Of a stretch of 64,000 bases of DNA, positions 44,601 to 52,372 are shown in pieces (the first letter of the stretch is position 1; every line of letters starts with the position of its first letter). This stretch comes from Jutongia hominis (GTDB taxonomy: Bacteria; Bacillota; Clostridia; Lachnospirales; Lachnospiraceae). Where the stretch lies: contig NZ_JACRSW010000031.1 in assembly GCF_014384965.1 (NCBI RefSeq), positions 124,001 to 188,000 of the forward strand. Reading direction: 5' to 3'. A model generated the notes under the pieces. That model was not told the DNA's origin and ran no database searches. It saw nothing but the letters and a program-made list of their open reading frames with translations. The position numbers and the translations under genes are program-made.

Positions 44601-45093
44601 TCTTTTGCAAACGCAGTGCTTCCTTTTTTGCCTGATCATACAGACCTCTGCGCAGATTAGAAGCAACAATACCCGCAAGACAGGCACTTAATGCAATGAT
44701 CCCTTCATGATATTTTTCAAGCACTTCATAATCGACACGGGGTTTGTAATAAAAACCTTCCGTAAAACCAATCGAAACAATCTTCATCAGATTATGATAG
44801 CCAAGATCATTTTCTGCTAACAGTACCAGATGATTATACCGGTCTTCTCCCTTGATAAGCTCTTTGTCGTGACGCGAACCGGATGTCACATAAACTTCGC
44901 ATCCTATGACCGGATTGATTCCTGCTTCATGTGCCGCACGATAAAAATCAATCACACCATACATATTTCCATGATCTGTGATCGCCAGATTTTTCATTCC
45001 GAGATCTTTAGCCCTTTGCACAAGTTCTTTGATCTTGCAGGAACCATCTAGCAAAGAATACTCTGTATGCACATGCAAATGTGAAAAACTCAT
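41629..45093 (-). CDS. dnaE: DNA polymerase III subunit alpha (DnaE type)
   Basis: 1154 residues. PHP domain at the start (FSHLHVHTEYSLLDG, ITDHGNMYGVIDFY), polymerase core with VGPGRGSAAGSIVSY and VTMPDIDIDF (catalytic aspartates), YQEQVMQI, then helix-hairpin-helix, and an OB fold near 980-1060 (VVGGMIISKSVKTTRQNTMM). In Firmicutes it extends primers before PolC or works in repair. AGGAGGAG precedes the ATG; pfkA follows. Confidence 0.95.
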   Translation of the reverse strand: MSFSHLHVHTEYSLLDGSCKIKELVQRAKDLGMKNLAITDHGNMYGVIDFYRAAHEAGINPVIGCEVYVTSGSRHDKELIKGEDRYNHLVLLAENDLGYHNLMKIVSIGFTEGFYYKPRVDYEVLEKYHEGIIALSACLAGIVASNLRRGLYDQAKKEALRLQKIFGKDNFFLELQDHGIADQQTVNTGLLKMSEETGIELVATNDVHYIMAEDAEAHDILLCIQTKKLVTDEDRMRYDGGQYYLKSEEEMRKLFPYAQQAIDNTQKVADRCHVEIEFGNYKLPQFDVPDGYTAWEYLQKLCKEGLQKRYGTQAKQHEERLEEELAVIHKMGFVDYFLIVWDFIRYARENGISVGPGRGSAAGSIVSYSLGITNIDPIRYNLLFERFLNPERVTMPDIDIDFCYENRPRVIDYVMEKYGKDHVVQIVTFGTMAARGVIRDVGRVLDLPYNYVDSIAKAVPMELGITIEKALQHNPEFKNIYQTDEQARNLIDMSKRLEGLPRHTSMHAAGVLISPKPVDEYVPLSKAADGTITTQYTMTTLEELGLLKMDFLGLRTLTVIQNAAKMAGLKDDTLMDIDFDDQNVYEMIGAGKTEGVFQLESAGMTQFMTELKPENMEDIIAGISLYRPGPMDYIPQYIKGKNNRDSVTYDCPQLEPILEPTYGCIVYQEQVMQIVRNLAGYSFGRSDLVRRAMAKKKAAVMAAERKNFVYGNEEEGVKGCIANGISEEIANKIYDDMTEFAKYAFNKSHAAAYAVVSYQTAYLKYYYPVAFMAALMTSVKDNTAKVLEYAMSCRKMGIEILGPDVNEGMSAFSAADGKIRFGLSAIKGVGDGVIESIIQERTQNGPFTSMEDFMKRLSSKEVNRHTIENFIKSGAFDSMDGTRKQKFYVYESMLEHVNREKKDNLAGQLSLFDMGDEELDQADRITFPDVGEWDKEEFLMYEKEVLGIYISGHPLEEYVSLMEKNCTRNSLDFQPSAENEEMMAAVDDGEKVVVGGMIISKSVKTTRQNTMMAFLTVEDLYGNIEVVVFPRDYEKNKPYLEVDSKVFVKGRAQVEEGRGGKLLCRQIIPFEKIPCELWIRFPDIASFQEKEKELYQKILPFDGADTVCIYAEKEKQVKKLARSYSIDARRILQENVLKEFGENALAIREKSIEK

Positions 45094-45117
45094 CTTACTC
45101 CTCCTAAAATGCCACTT

Positions 45118-45209
45118 CTAAAAGTGCATCGTCAGCACGCTGCACTACAAGAATTGCTATTGCAATTCTTGTTGGTGTACCACTACTGTACGAGCAGTTT
45201 TCTATTTCC
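45118..45209. repeat. Two-hairpin intergenic repeat, copy C
   Basis: Plus strand: hairpin AGTGCATCG/CGCTGCACT (45123-45146, one mismatch), hairpin CAAGAATTGC/GCAATTCTTG (45148-45171), tail GTACCACTACTGTACGAGC and CTATTTCC. It follows the terminator of the Crh-like gene in the same order as copy B follows that of lysA. Confidence 0.85.
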
Positions 45210-45210
45210 T

Positions 45211-45240
45211 AAAAAAGCCATGTGAATACTCTCACATGGC
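45211..45240 (-). terminator. Terminator of the glcK-murB-rapZ-whiA-Crh-like operon
   Basis: Minus strand: GCCATGTGA, 6-base loop, TCACATGGC, then six T. Confidence 0.9.
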
Positions 45241-45259
45241 TTCTAACATTTCTTTTTCT

Positions 45260-45520
45260 TTATGCTTCTGCTGCACTCAGGAATTTCTCAATGTCTTCCA
45301 TTGCACTTGTCTCATCATCGCCTTCAGCCGATACGACAACTTCCTCTCCTGCGTCCAGTCCTAATGCCATCATCCCCATAATACTCTTGGCATTTACTTT
45401 CTTTGCTCCACTTTCTACATATATGCTGCTGTTAAACTGACTTGCTACCTGAACAAGTACAGCAACCGGTCTAGCCTCTAAACCATTTTGAATCTGAATT
45501 TTGATCTTCTTAGTAATCAT
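45260..45520 (-). CDS. Crh-like HPr paralogue lacking the active-site histidine
   Basis: 86 residues from the ATG at 45520 (GGAGG upstream); the in-frame ATG at 45556 lies before that site. HPr fold: IQNGLEARPVAVLVQVASQF, NAKSIMGMMALGLDAGEEVV. In HPr the motif is GLHARP with phosphorylatable His15; here it is GLEARP, so PTS phosphotransfer is not expected. Ser46 in KSIMG is kept, the HPr-kinase site. Bacillus Crh also lacks His15 and lies beside whiA (yvcL), the same order as here. A regulatory role in catabolite control is likely. Confidence 0.85.
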   Translation of the reverse strand: MITKKIKIQIQNGLEARPVAVLVQVASQFNSSIYVESGAKKVNAKSIMGMMALGLDAGEEVVVSAEGDDETSAMEDIEKFLSAAEA

Positions 45521-45562
45521 GCTTATTTTTCCTCCTTCTGATAAGCGATAAGTCATAATGTA

Positions 45563-46531
45563 TCATTTTGCAGCCACGAAACCATTCTTTTCTCTTAACT
45601 GTTCTGCAAATTCACTAATCTTTCGCAAGCGATGATTGACTCCCGATTTACCAATCGGCTTCGAAAGCATTTTGCCTAACTCCACTAAAGAGGAATCAGG
45701 ATATTCCAGCCTTAACTCGGCAATCTCTTTCAATCCATCTGCTAATTGGCTAAACCCCATATGCTCCTGTAAATACTGTATATCTTCAATCTGCTTGGCT
45801 GCAGCAGTCACCGTTTTATTGATGTTTGCCGTCTCGCAATTCACCTGACGATTTACAGAATTTCTTACTTCCTTTAAAATTCTGACATTTTCAAAATCCA
45901 TAAGAGCAATATGTGCTTCAATCACATTCAAAAAGTCTACAATCTGTGTTCCTTCTTTTATGTAAAGCACAAAATATTTCTTACGCAAAACAATCTTAGC
46001 ATCCATAGAAAACGACTGCATCAGTTTTTGCAGCGAACGTGCATATTCTTCTGACGCGGTTGCAATTTCCAAATGATATGCTTTTTGCGGATTCGTGATT
46101 GAACCGGCTACTAAAAATGCTCCCCGTAAATAGGCTCTTTTACAACATGTATTCTGAACCAAAAGCTGATGCACTTTATCATAAGCTCCCCATAGCTTAC
46201 CGGTATCATCGATCACTTTGATCGCTTTTAATACCATCAAAACATCCCGGTTCCCCTTAATAATCAAGCAATAATTTGTACTGTTTGCCCGGATATTATG
46301 ATTTTGCACCCGGATATCTGCTTTTACACAAAATGCATACCCTATTAAGATATAAGATTTTCGGGCAACTGTCAAGTTTTCTGTCCTGATTTCCAGATAA
46401 ATATCACCATATCTGTCCTTTCTGATCTTGCCTGTTAATGCAAAAATAGCGGCAAATTCAGCAATCAGACAATGTCTTCCATTGCCTGTCTGTGAAACCA
46501 GCTCTTCTTTTACTTTTCGTGAAAAAGACAT
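45563..46531 (-). CDS. whiA: WhiA family DNA-binding protein
   Basis: 322 residues from the ATG at 46531, six bases after GGAGG and two bases past the rapZ stop. N-terminal LAGLIDADG-like halves (RKVKEELVS, AYLRGAFLVAGSITNPQKAY) and a C-terminal helix-turn-helix (EIAELRLEYPDSSLVELGKM, KSGVNHRLRKISEFAE). WhiA controls sporulation in Streptomyces and affects cell division in Bacillus. Confidence 0.95.
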   Translation of the reverse strand: MSFSRKVKEELVSQTGNGRHCLIAEFAAIFALTGKIRKDRYGDIYLEIRTENLTVARKSYILIGYAFCVKADIRVQNHNIRANSTNYCLIIKGNRDVLMVLKAIKVIDDTGKLWGAYDKVHQLLVQNTCCKRAYLRGAFLVAGSITNPQKAYHLEIATASEEYARSLQKLMQSFSMDAKIVLRKKYFVLYIKEGTQIVDFLNVIEAHIALMDFENVRILKEVRNSVNRQVNCETANINKTVTAAAKQIEDIQYLQEHMGFSQLADGLKEIAELRLEYPDSSLVELGKMLSKPIGKSGVNHRLRKISEFAEQLREKNGFVAAK

Positions 46532-46533
46532 AC

Positions 46534-47412
46534 TCACCCTCCTTTACGAATGGCATCCTTTTCAATATCACGATGTTCTACTTTCAGTCCATACGGCATG
46601 TCTTTCATCTTCTTCGCTAAAGCATTTGCCATTGATACCGAACGATGTTTTCCACCGGTACAGCCAATGCTGATCACGATCTGGTTTTTGCCTTCTAAAA
46701 TGTAATTCGGAATCAAAAAACGGATCATCTGAAAAAGTTGCTTTAAAAAGACCATAGCCGGTTCTGTTGTCATCACATATTCATATACTTCACTATCATT
46801 ACCGGTCAGTGGTTTTAGTTCCGGAACATAATATGGATTTGGAAGAAAACGAACATCAAATACCAGATCCGAATCTTCCGGTATTCCATATTTAAATCCA
46901 AAAGACAGGATCGTTACAAAGAAGTTTTCATATACTGTCTTTTCTAAAAAAATCTTATCAATCTCCTGTTTTAATTCCCGTACCAACATATGACTGGTAT
47001 CCAGAATGTAATCGGCTTTTTTTCGAATCGGTGCAAGTTCTTTTCTCTCTGCTTCAATTGCTTTATCCACTCTTCCCTGTAACGCAAGCGGATGGTTACG
47101 CCTTGTTTCTTTATATCGCTTGATCAAAACATTGCTGTCCGCATCCAAAAAAAGGATCTCATAATGATATCCGGCTTCCTTCATGGCTTCTAAAATATCA
47201 TCCAATGCCGAAAGTCCTTCCTGATTACGGATATCGATTCCCAATGCAACTCTGTCGATCGTTTTTCTCTCTGCCATAAATACTTTTGTTAATTTAGGGA
47301 TCAGCAAAACAGGAAGATTATCAATACAAAAATATCCCATATCTTCTAATATCCGAAGAGCAGAACCTCTCCCTGCACCGGACATTCCCGTAACGATCAC
47401 AAAACGTATCAT
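46534..47412 (-). CDS. rapZ: RapZ/YvcJ nucleotide-binding protein
   Basis: 292 residues. Family marks: VIVTGMSGAGRGSALRILED, MGYFCIDNLPVLLI, DVRFLPNPYYVPELKPLTG, VSIGCTGGKHRSVSMA. The P-loop reads GMSGAGRGS where relatives have GAGKS/T: the lysine is arginine and the next residue glycine, so nucleotide hydrolysis may be weak. The C-terminal GGKHRS domain is intact. The B. subtilis order yvcJ-yvcK-whiA-crh is kept here except that yvcK is missing. Confidence 0.94.
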   Translation of the reverse strand: MIRFVIVTGMSGAGRGSALRILEDMGYFCIDNLPVLLIPKLTKVFMAERKTIDRVALGIDIRNQEGLSALDDILEAMKEAGYHYEILFLDADSNVLIKRYKETRRNHPLALQGRVDKAIEAERKELAPIRKKADYILDTSHMLVRELKQEIDKIFLEKTVYENFFVTILSFGFKYGIPEDSDLVFDVRFLPNPYYVPELKPLTGNDSEVYEYVMTTEPAMVFLKQLFQMIRFLIPNYILEGKNQIVISIGCTGGKHRSVSMANALAKKMKDMPYGLKVEHRDIEKDAIRKGG

Positions 47413-47425
47413 AACAACCGCCTTT

Positions 47426-48421
47426 CTATTGTATCATTTTTACTTCCAACTCCAACGATACATGAAACTTTTCTTCTACTGTTTTTTGCACATGTTCAAT
47501 TACCTGACGTGCTTCATCATATGTTCCTTCGCCTACATTGACAACAAAACCGCAATGCTTATCCGATACCATCACATCACCGACACGATATCCTTTTAAT
47601 CCGGCATCTTCTATCAATTTGCCGGCAAAATATCCTTCCGGTCTTTTAAATGTACTGCCGGCACTTCCATATTGCAATGGCTGTTTTTCACGTCTCCGCT
47701 GATTCAGATCGCGCATCGTTTCTTCAATCTTTTGGGTGTCTCCCTTTGCAAAAGCAAACAATGCCCATAATACAATCCGTTCTTCTTTTTGTATACGGCT
47801 GCTTCGATATCCGAGTTCTAATTCCTCTTTTGTCAGATATTCGGTTTTGCCATCTTTTGTCAATGTCATGGCTCCTAAAATGGAATCCTTAATCTCTCCA
47901 CCATACGCACCGGCATTCATCACAACAGCTCCTCCGAGTGTTCCCGGAATGCCTCCGGCAAACTCAAATCCTGTCAATCCGGCTTTTGCAGCTTTTGCTG
48001 CCATGTTAGAAAGCATGATCCCGCTTCCGGCAAAGATAATGGTCTTACCTTCTGTCTCCGTCTGTTCTTCCGCCAGAATCTTTTTACGGTTCAAATCGCC
48101 CGGCATTAAGATCTGTAACGTATCCAGTGCTGTCTTATCTGCTTTTTCTTTCACCGTTTTTCCAGCCATATGCGTTGCGATCACAATGCCGTCATATCCG
48201 GTATCATATGCTAACAGATTACTTCCGTTTCCCATTACAAAGTAACGAAGATTCTGCCTTCTAACGTAATCCAATAAAGCAACAAGATCTTCTATATATT
48301 GAGGCATCACAAAAATCTTTGCATTTCCACCAATATGAAATGTCGTGTGTTTTGACAATGGTTCTTCACAAAGTACATTTTCCTCTCCGGCTATTCTTTT
48401 AATCTCATCTAAATCAGACAT
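47426..48421 (-). CDS. murB: UDP-N-acetylenolpyruvoylglucosamine reductase
   Basis: 331 residues. FAD domain: FHIGGNAKIFVMP, MGNGSNLLAYD, AGGIPGTLGGAVVMNAGAYG; catalytic region QYGSAGSTFKRPEGYFAGKL with the serine proton donor, and a late glutamate in SLELEVKMI. It makes UDP-MurNAc for peptidoglycan. Type IIb-like, as in Gram-positives. A ~35-residue insert follows ATHMAGKTV. Confidence 0.95.
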   Translation of the reverse strand: MSDLDEIKRIAGEENVLCEEPLSKHTTFHIGGNAKIFVMPQYIEDLVALLDYVRRQNLRYFVMGNGSNLLAYDTGYDGIVIATHMAGKTVKEKADKTALDTLQILMPGDLNRKKILAEEQTETEGKTIIFAGSGIMLSNMAAKAAKAGLTGFEFAGGIPGTLGGAVVMNAGAYGGEIKDSILGAMTLTKDGKTEYLTKEELELGYRSSRIQKEERIVLWALFAFAKGDTQKIEETMRDLNQRRREKQPLQYGSAGSTFKRPEGYFAGKLIEDAGLKGYRVGDVMVSDKHCGFVVNVGEGTYDEARQVIEHVQKTVEEKFHVSLELEVKMIQ

Positions 48422-48459
48422 TCAATCACATCCTTTCCATCAGGCTGTTCTTTGCGTTA

Positions 48460-49398
48460 TTAATCCAACACCATTCTTGCACTGCCATAAATACCGGCAT
48501 CATTGCCAAGCTCTGCCATTTTAAATGCTTTGTTCTTTAAAGCAAACATAACATTTTCTTCATAGTTTTTGCTGACTTCATCAATAATGATCTGACCGGC
48601 ACGTGCAACGCCTCCGCCAATGACAAAAACTTCTGGATCGATCACCTGTGAAATATGTGCTAAAGCCATTCCAAGATAAAAACCAAATTTTTCAACAATA
48701 TCCATTGCAAGTTCATCACCTGCTTTGGCAGCGCCAAAAACAGCTTTAGCAGAAAGATCATCCGCAACTAATGTTGTTTTCTTTTCCTTTTTTTCTAATG
48801 CTTTCTTAGCAAGTCTGACCACTCCGGTAGCGGATGCATATTGCTCTAAGCATCCTGTCTTTCCACAGCCGCAGACATCCTTTTCCTCATAATTCACACG
48901 AATATGACCGATCTCGCCACCAGCACCATTGCTTCCGGTTAAGATCTTACCGCCCAGAATGACACCGCCGCCAACACCGGTTCCCAGTGTGACCATCACC
49001 AGATTATTATAACCTTTACCGCCGCCCTGCCACATTTCACCCAAAGCGGCAACATTAGCATCATTTCCCACTTTAACATTTTCTATTCCGGTTAGTTCTC
49101 TTACAGTATCCGCCACATTAAAAACGCCCCATCCTAAATTTGCGCATTTTAATACGGTTCCATCTTCTTTGACCGGTCCCGGAACACCAATACCAAGTCC
49201 TGCAATATCTTCTAATGTTAATGTATCTCTTTGCATTCTTTCCTTAACGGATTTTGCAATATCTTCTAAAATATATTTTCCATTTTCTTCTTTTCTCGTC
49301 GGAATCTCCCATTTGTCTGTTACTTTTCCATCAACCGTAAAAAGTCCCATTTTAACTGTTGTGCCACCAATATCTACACCAAAACATCTCTTTTCCAT
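48460..49398 (-). CDS. glcK: ROK-family glucokinase
   Basis: 312 residues. Seen: FGVDIGGTTVKMGLF, GLGIGVPGPVKEDG, VTLGTGVGGGVILGGKI, GHIRVNYEEKDVCGCGKTGC followed by LEQYASATG (zinc-binding cysteines). It phosphorylates glucose; the zinc motif and GlcK-type sequence favour glucose over other sugars. GAGAGG precedes the ATG. First gene of the murB operon. Confidence 0.92.
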   Translation of the reverse strand: MEKRCFGVDIGGTTVKMGLFTVDGKVTDKWEIPTRKEENGKYILEDIAKSVKERMQRDTLTLEDIAGLGIGVPGPVKEDGTVLKCANLGWGVFNVADTVRELTGIENVKVGNDANVAALGEMWQGGGKGYNNLVMVTLGTGVGGGVILGGKILTGSNGAGGEIGHIRVNYEEKDVCGCGKTGCLEQYASATGVVRLAKKALEKKEKKTTLVADDLSAKAVFGAAKAGDELAMDIVEKFGFYLGMALAHISQVIDPEVFVIGGGVARAGQIIIDEVSKNYEENVMFALKNKAFKMAELGNDAGIYGSARMVLD

Positions 49399-49497
49399 GA
49401 AAATTCCTCTCTCTCTTATAATCTGTCACAAACTATTCTATATATGTGTTTTTCCGGACTGGAAATTATTCCCGTCTTTTAACGCCAATTACTTTAT

Positions 49498-49526
49498 ATT
49501 TTATCATATCCACTATTGCTTTTCAA
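49498..49526 (-). promoter_or_regulatory. Promoter of glcK operon
   Basis: Minus strand: TTGAAA, 17 bases, TAAAAT. The leader is ~95 bases. Confidence 0.7.
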
Positions 49527-49587
49527 CAAAAAAGGCTGTCACAAACACTTTTCTATGACACAAAAAAAGCTGTCACAAACACTTTTC
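49527..49587. repeat. 27-base tandem duplication, period 34
   Basis: CAAAAAAGGCTGTCACAAAC + ACTTTTC (49527-49553) recurs at 49561-49587 with a single base change. The same core GGCTGTCACA after an A-run is also at 33113-33130. On the minus strand each unit reads TGTGACAGC followed by T6-T7, like the second half of a terminator stem, but no matching first half is present. Confidence 0.8.
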
Positions 49588-49681
49588 CGGTACATCTTTA
49601 TCTGCAGGATATGATGATATCTGCTTCTTGTTTGTATTCCTTTACTGTACAGGCATTTTCCGATTCCATCAAAAAATGCAA

Positions 49682-49710
49682 CAAAAAACCTGTCAAATAA
49701 TTGACAGGTT
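49682..49710 (-). terminator. Terminator of tRNA-Arg
   Basis: Minus strand: AACCTGTCAA, 4-base loop, TTGACAGGTT, then a T-run. It starts seven bases after the tRNA end. Confidence 0.9.
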
Positions 49711-49716
49711 CTTCAG

Positions 49717-49790
<74 letters not shown>

Positions 49791-49835
49791 ATATTTTATT
49801 TTTCAAATGCTTTTCGTAAGCACCGAACGAATAGA

Positions 49836-49864
49836 ATAATAACACACATATTTTTAAAATGCAA
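49836..49864 (-). promoter_or_regulatory. Promoter of tRNA-Arg
   Basis: Minus strand: TTGCAT, 17 bases, TATTAT, about 45 bases before the mature tRNA. Confidence 0.65.
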
Positions 49865-50101
49865 GCCTTTTTTTAATTTTTTTCAAACCTTTTTCAAAAA
49901 ATACCTTTTTCAAAAAATATACTAAACATATATTTATTATAAAAACAAATAAATGGTGTATCATTTTTCCATCTTATGATACACTATAGGTACTAACATA
50001 CACTCGATACATACGAATAGATTCGGGTATAGTCTGAAATTTGAAATAAGATATAGTTTTATATTTTTACAACACATAATTTAGTAGAAATGAGGCTTTA
50101 T
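49865..50101. other. Upstream region of ktrB with an inverted repeat
   Basis: AT-rich. A perfect inverted repeat GTGTATCA/TGATACAC (49956-49984, 13-base loop) and a small palindrome CGAATAGATTCG (50018-50029) precede ktrB, possible operator or leader hairpins. I looked for a c-di-AMP (ydaO) riboswitch, common before ktr genes, and did not find its conserved core. No confident promoter is visible. Confidence 0.5.
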
Positions 50102-51469
50102 ATGAAATCAATAAAAAAAAGTTTATCCACCACCCAGATCATTGCTTTGGGCTTTTTTGTTGCTATACTGATCGGCACTGCCCTTTTAATGCTTCCGGTA
50201 TCTTCTGCCGATGGCAGGGTTACGCCATTGATTGACTCTCTTTTTACCGCAACAACTTCGATCTGCGTAACCGGTCTTGTTGTTGTTCCCACTTATTTGC
50301 ATTGGAGTGCTTTTGGAAAAGTAGTCATCCTGCTTCTGATCCAGCTTGGTGGTCTTGGCATTATCTCTTTTACAACCGGTATTATGATGGTGATAGGCCG
50401 ACGCATTACCTTACATGACCGTATTCTTTTAGAAGATGCCTTAAATCTGAATACCTTAAGCGGTCTGGTTGCTTTTTTACGCAAGATCTTTTGCGGTACA
50501 TTTATCATAGAAGGAATCGGAGCACTCGGATATACGTTTCTTTTCATTCCAAAATATGGTCTCCTTCGTGGTATCTGGTATTCCATTTTCCACTCAGTAT
50601 CAGCTTTTTGTAACGCCGGGATCGATCTGCTTGGCAATAACAGTCTTAGTAATTATCTGACTAATACATGGATGAATGTTGTAACAATGTTTTTAATCAT
50701 TTCCGGCGGAATCGGCTTTATTGTCTGGTGGGATCTGTTAGATGCTTTTAAAAATCTGATGAAAAAGGAAAAAACTTTTTCTTTTATTGTAAAGAAACTC
50801 CGTGTTCACACTAAACTTGTATTGATTACAACTTTTATATTACTTTTTGGCGGAATGTTACTGATTCTGCTGTTTGAATATGATAATACCGCAACAATCG
50901 GAAACTTGGACTTCTACCATAAAATATTAGCTTCTCTTTTCCAGTCCGTCACTACCAGAACCGCAGGATTTCTGACTATATCGCAAAGCAGTCTGCGTCC
51001 TCATACTGCTTTGATCTGTATGTTTTTGATGTTTATCGGCGGTTCATCAATCGGTACAGCTGGAGGAATCAAAACAACAACTTTCGCTCTTTTGGTCTTA
51101 AATACCATAATGATCGTAAAAGGACAGAATCATGTTACCGTCTTTCACAAAACAATTCCACATAAAACACACCAAAAAGCAATTGCTGTCACTTTAGTCA
51201 GCTTTTTGGTACTAGGTGTTGCCATCATTACAATGTCCTGTTTTGAAACAGGCTCTTTGATGGATATTGCCTATGAGGTAACAAGTGCGATCGCTACTGT
51301 CGGTCTTTCCCGTGACTTTACCCCTCACTTGCATCTGATCGGAAAAACCATTATCATAATCTGTATGTATCTTGGACGAATTGGTCCATTATCACTGGCC
51401 ATCCTTTTTAATAACAATACCAAACGTTCTTTAATAGCGTATCCGCATGAAGATGTTACAGTTGGTTAA
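50102..51469 (+). CDS. ktrB: TrkH/KtrB-type potassium uptake channel subunit
   Basis: 455 residues from the ATG at 50102, six bases after GAGG; the ATG at 50090 overlaps that site. Hydrophobic throughout with four pore-loop repeats bearing the selectivity glycines: TSICVTGLVV, SAFCNAGIDLL, TTRTAGFLTI, AIATVGLSRDF. It moves K+ (or Na+-coupled K+) across the membrane, gated by the cytosolic RCK partner encoded downstream. Confidence 0.93.
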   Translation: MKSIKKSLSTTQIIALGFFVAILIGTALLMLPVSSADGRVTPLIDSLFTATTSICVTGLVVVPTYLHWSAFGKVVILLLIQLGGLGIISFTTGIMMVIGRRITLHDRILLEDALNLNTLSGLVAFLRKIFCGTFIIEGIGALGYTFLFIPKYGLLRGIWYSIFHSVSAFCNAGIDLLGNNSLSNYLTNTWMNVVTMFLIISGGIGFIVWWDLLDAFKNLMKKEKTFSFIVKKLRVHTKLVLITTFILLFGGMLLILLFEYDNTATIGNLDFYHKILASLFQSVTTRTAGFLTISQSSLRPHTALICMFLMFIGGSSIGTAGGIKTTTFALLVLNTIMIVKGQNHVTVFHKTIPHKTHQKAIAVTLVSFLVLGVAIITMSCFETGSLMDIAYEVTSAIATVGLSRDFTPHLHLIGKTIIIICMYLGRIGPLSLAILFNNNTKRSLIAYPHEDVTVG

Positions 51470-51573
51470 AAGCAATATGCCTATAAATTACCAACACTGA
51501 TATTGTTCTGTTTTTTTAGGATGACATGGTTATAAATTTGATTTATTAATTGCATTTAGAATAGGAGGCACTT

Positions 51574-52224
51574 ATGAAAAAATCAATTGTAGTATTCGGT
51601 CTTGGCCAATATGGTAAAAGCATTGCTTTAGAACTTACCAATGCCGGTGCTGATGTACTTGCTGTTGACAATAATAAAGAACGTGTCAACGAACTTTCTG
51701 ACATTGTAACCTGCAGCGTGATCGCTGATGCATGCGATACAGAAAGTATGCAGACATTAGGTATCTCAAATATGGATGCCGCCGTGGTCGCGATCACACA
51801 AAGTCTTGATGCCAGTATTATGGCAACCATCTTTTGCAAAGATGCCGGAGTACCTTATATCTTTGCAAAGGCAAAAGATACAATTCATACAAAGATCTTA
51901 TATAAAGTCGGTGCTGATAAAGTTGTGATACCGGAACATGAATCCGGTATCCGGGCTGCCAGACAGCTCTTAACCGGCAACATTTTAGATTTTGTAGAAT
52001 TATCGGATACGATACGTATGATTGAAATTACGATACGCCCTGAATGGATTGGACAGACACTGCGCGAATTAAACCTACGACAAAAAGAAAATATCAATGT
52101 TGTGGCAATTCGCTCTCATGGCGAGATTCTTGTCAATCCCAACCCGGATCATGCATTAGAAGCAGATATCACACTTTTGATCATCGTCAATCAAAAAGAT
52201 ATCCAAAAAGTTATTAACGGATAA
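51574..52224 (+). CDS. ktrA: TrkA/KtrA-type RCK regulatory subunit
   Basis: 216 residues. N-terminal Rossmann: VVFGLGQYGKSIALELTNAG with the GxGxxG loop and DNNKERVNE; C-terminal RCK_C part (RMIEITIRPEWIGQTLREL, LLIIVNQKDIQKV). Binds ATP/ADP (and often c-di-AMP) to gate KtrB. GGAGG precedes the ATG. Confidence 0.94.
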   Translation: MKKSIVVFGLGQYGKSIALELTNAGADVLAVDNNKERVNELSDIVTCSVIADACDTESMQTLGISNMDAAVVAITQSLDASIMATIFCKDAGVPYIFAKAKDTIHTKILYKVGADKVVIPEHESGIRAARQLLTGNILDFVELSDTIRMIEITIRPEWIGQTLRELNLRQKENINVVAIRSHGEILVNPNPDHALEADITLLIIVNQKDIQKVING

Positions 52225-52230
52225 TACAAA

Positions 52231-52266
52231 CAGCCATTCAAAAAGCAAATACCTTTTGAATGGCTG
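52231..52266 (+). terminator. Terminator of ktrB-ktrA
   Basis: Perfect 13-bp stem CAGCCATTCAAAA / TTTTGAATGGCTG, then TTCTT. The T-tract is short. Confidence 0.75.
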
Positions 52267-52305
52267 TTCTTATGTTGGCTAAAGAAAATATATTCTTTCA
52301 TAGCA

Positions 52306-52340
52306 GGTATTTCCGTCATGTTGATGCTGACGGAAATACC
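52306..52340 (-). terminator. Hairpin after the alcohol dehydrogenase gene
   Basis: Perfect 13-bp stem GGTATTTCCGTCA / TGACGGAAATACC, loop 9 bases, 33 bases past the stop. No clear T-run on the minus strand, so it may act as an mRNA end protector as well as a terminator. Confidence 0.6.
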
Positions 52341-52372
52341 TACAAAGAAGTAGTACTTCTGTGATATCCTGA

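Larger units (their letters stand above)
49399..49716. other. Intergenic region between glcK and tRNA-Arg
   Basis: It holds the glcK promoter, the 27-base tandem duplication and the tRNA terminator. A short hairpin TTTCC/GGAAA (49451-49466) lies in the glcK leader. No coding frame with a ribosome site is seen. Confidence 0.6.

Noticed and set aside
49865..50101. c-di-AMP riboswitch before ktrB
   Set aside because: Expected from context, but the conserved core is not visible; only a simple inverted repeat is present.
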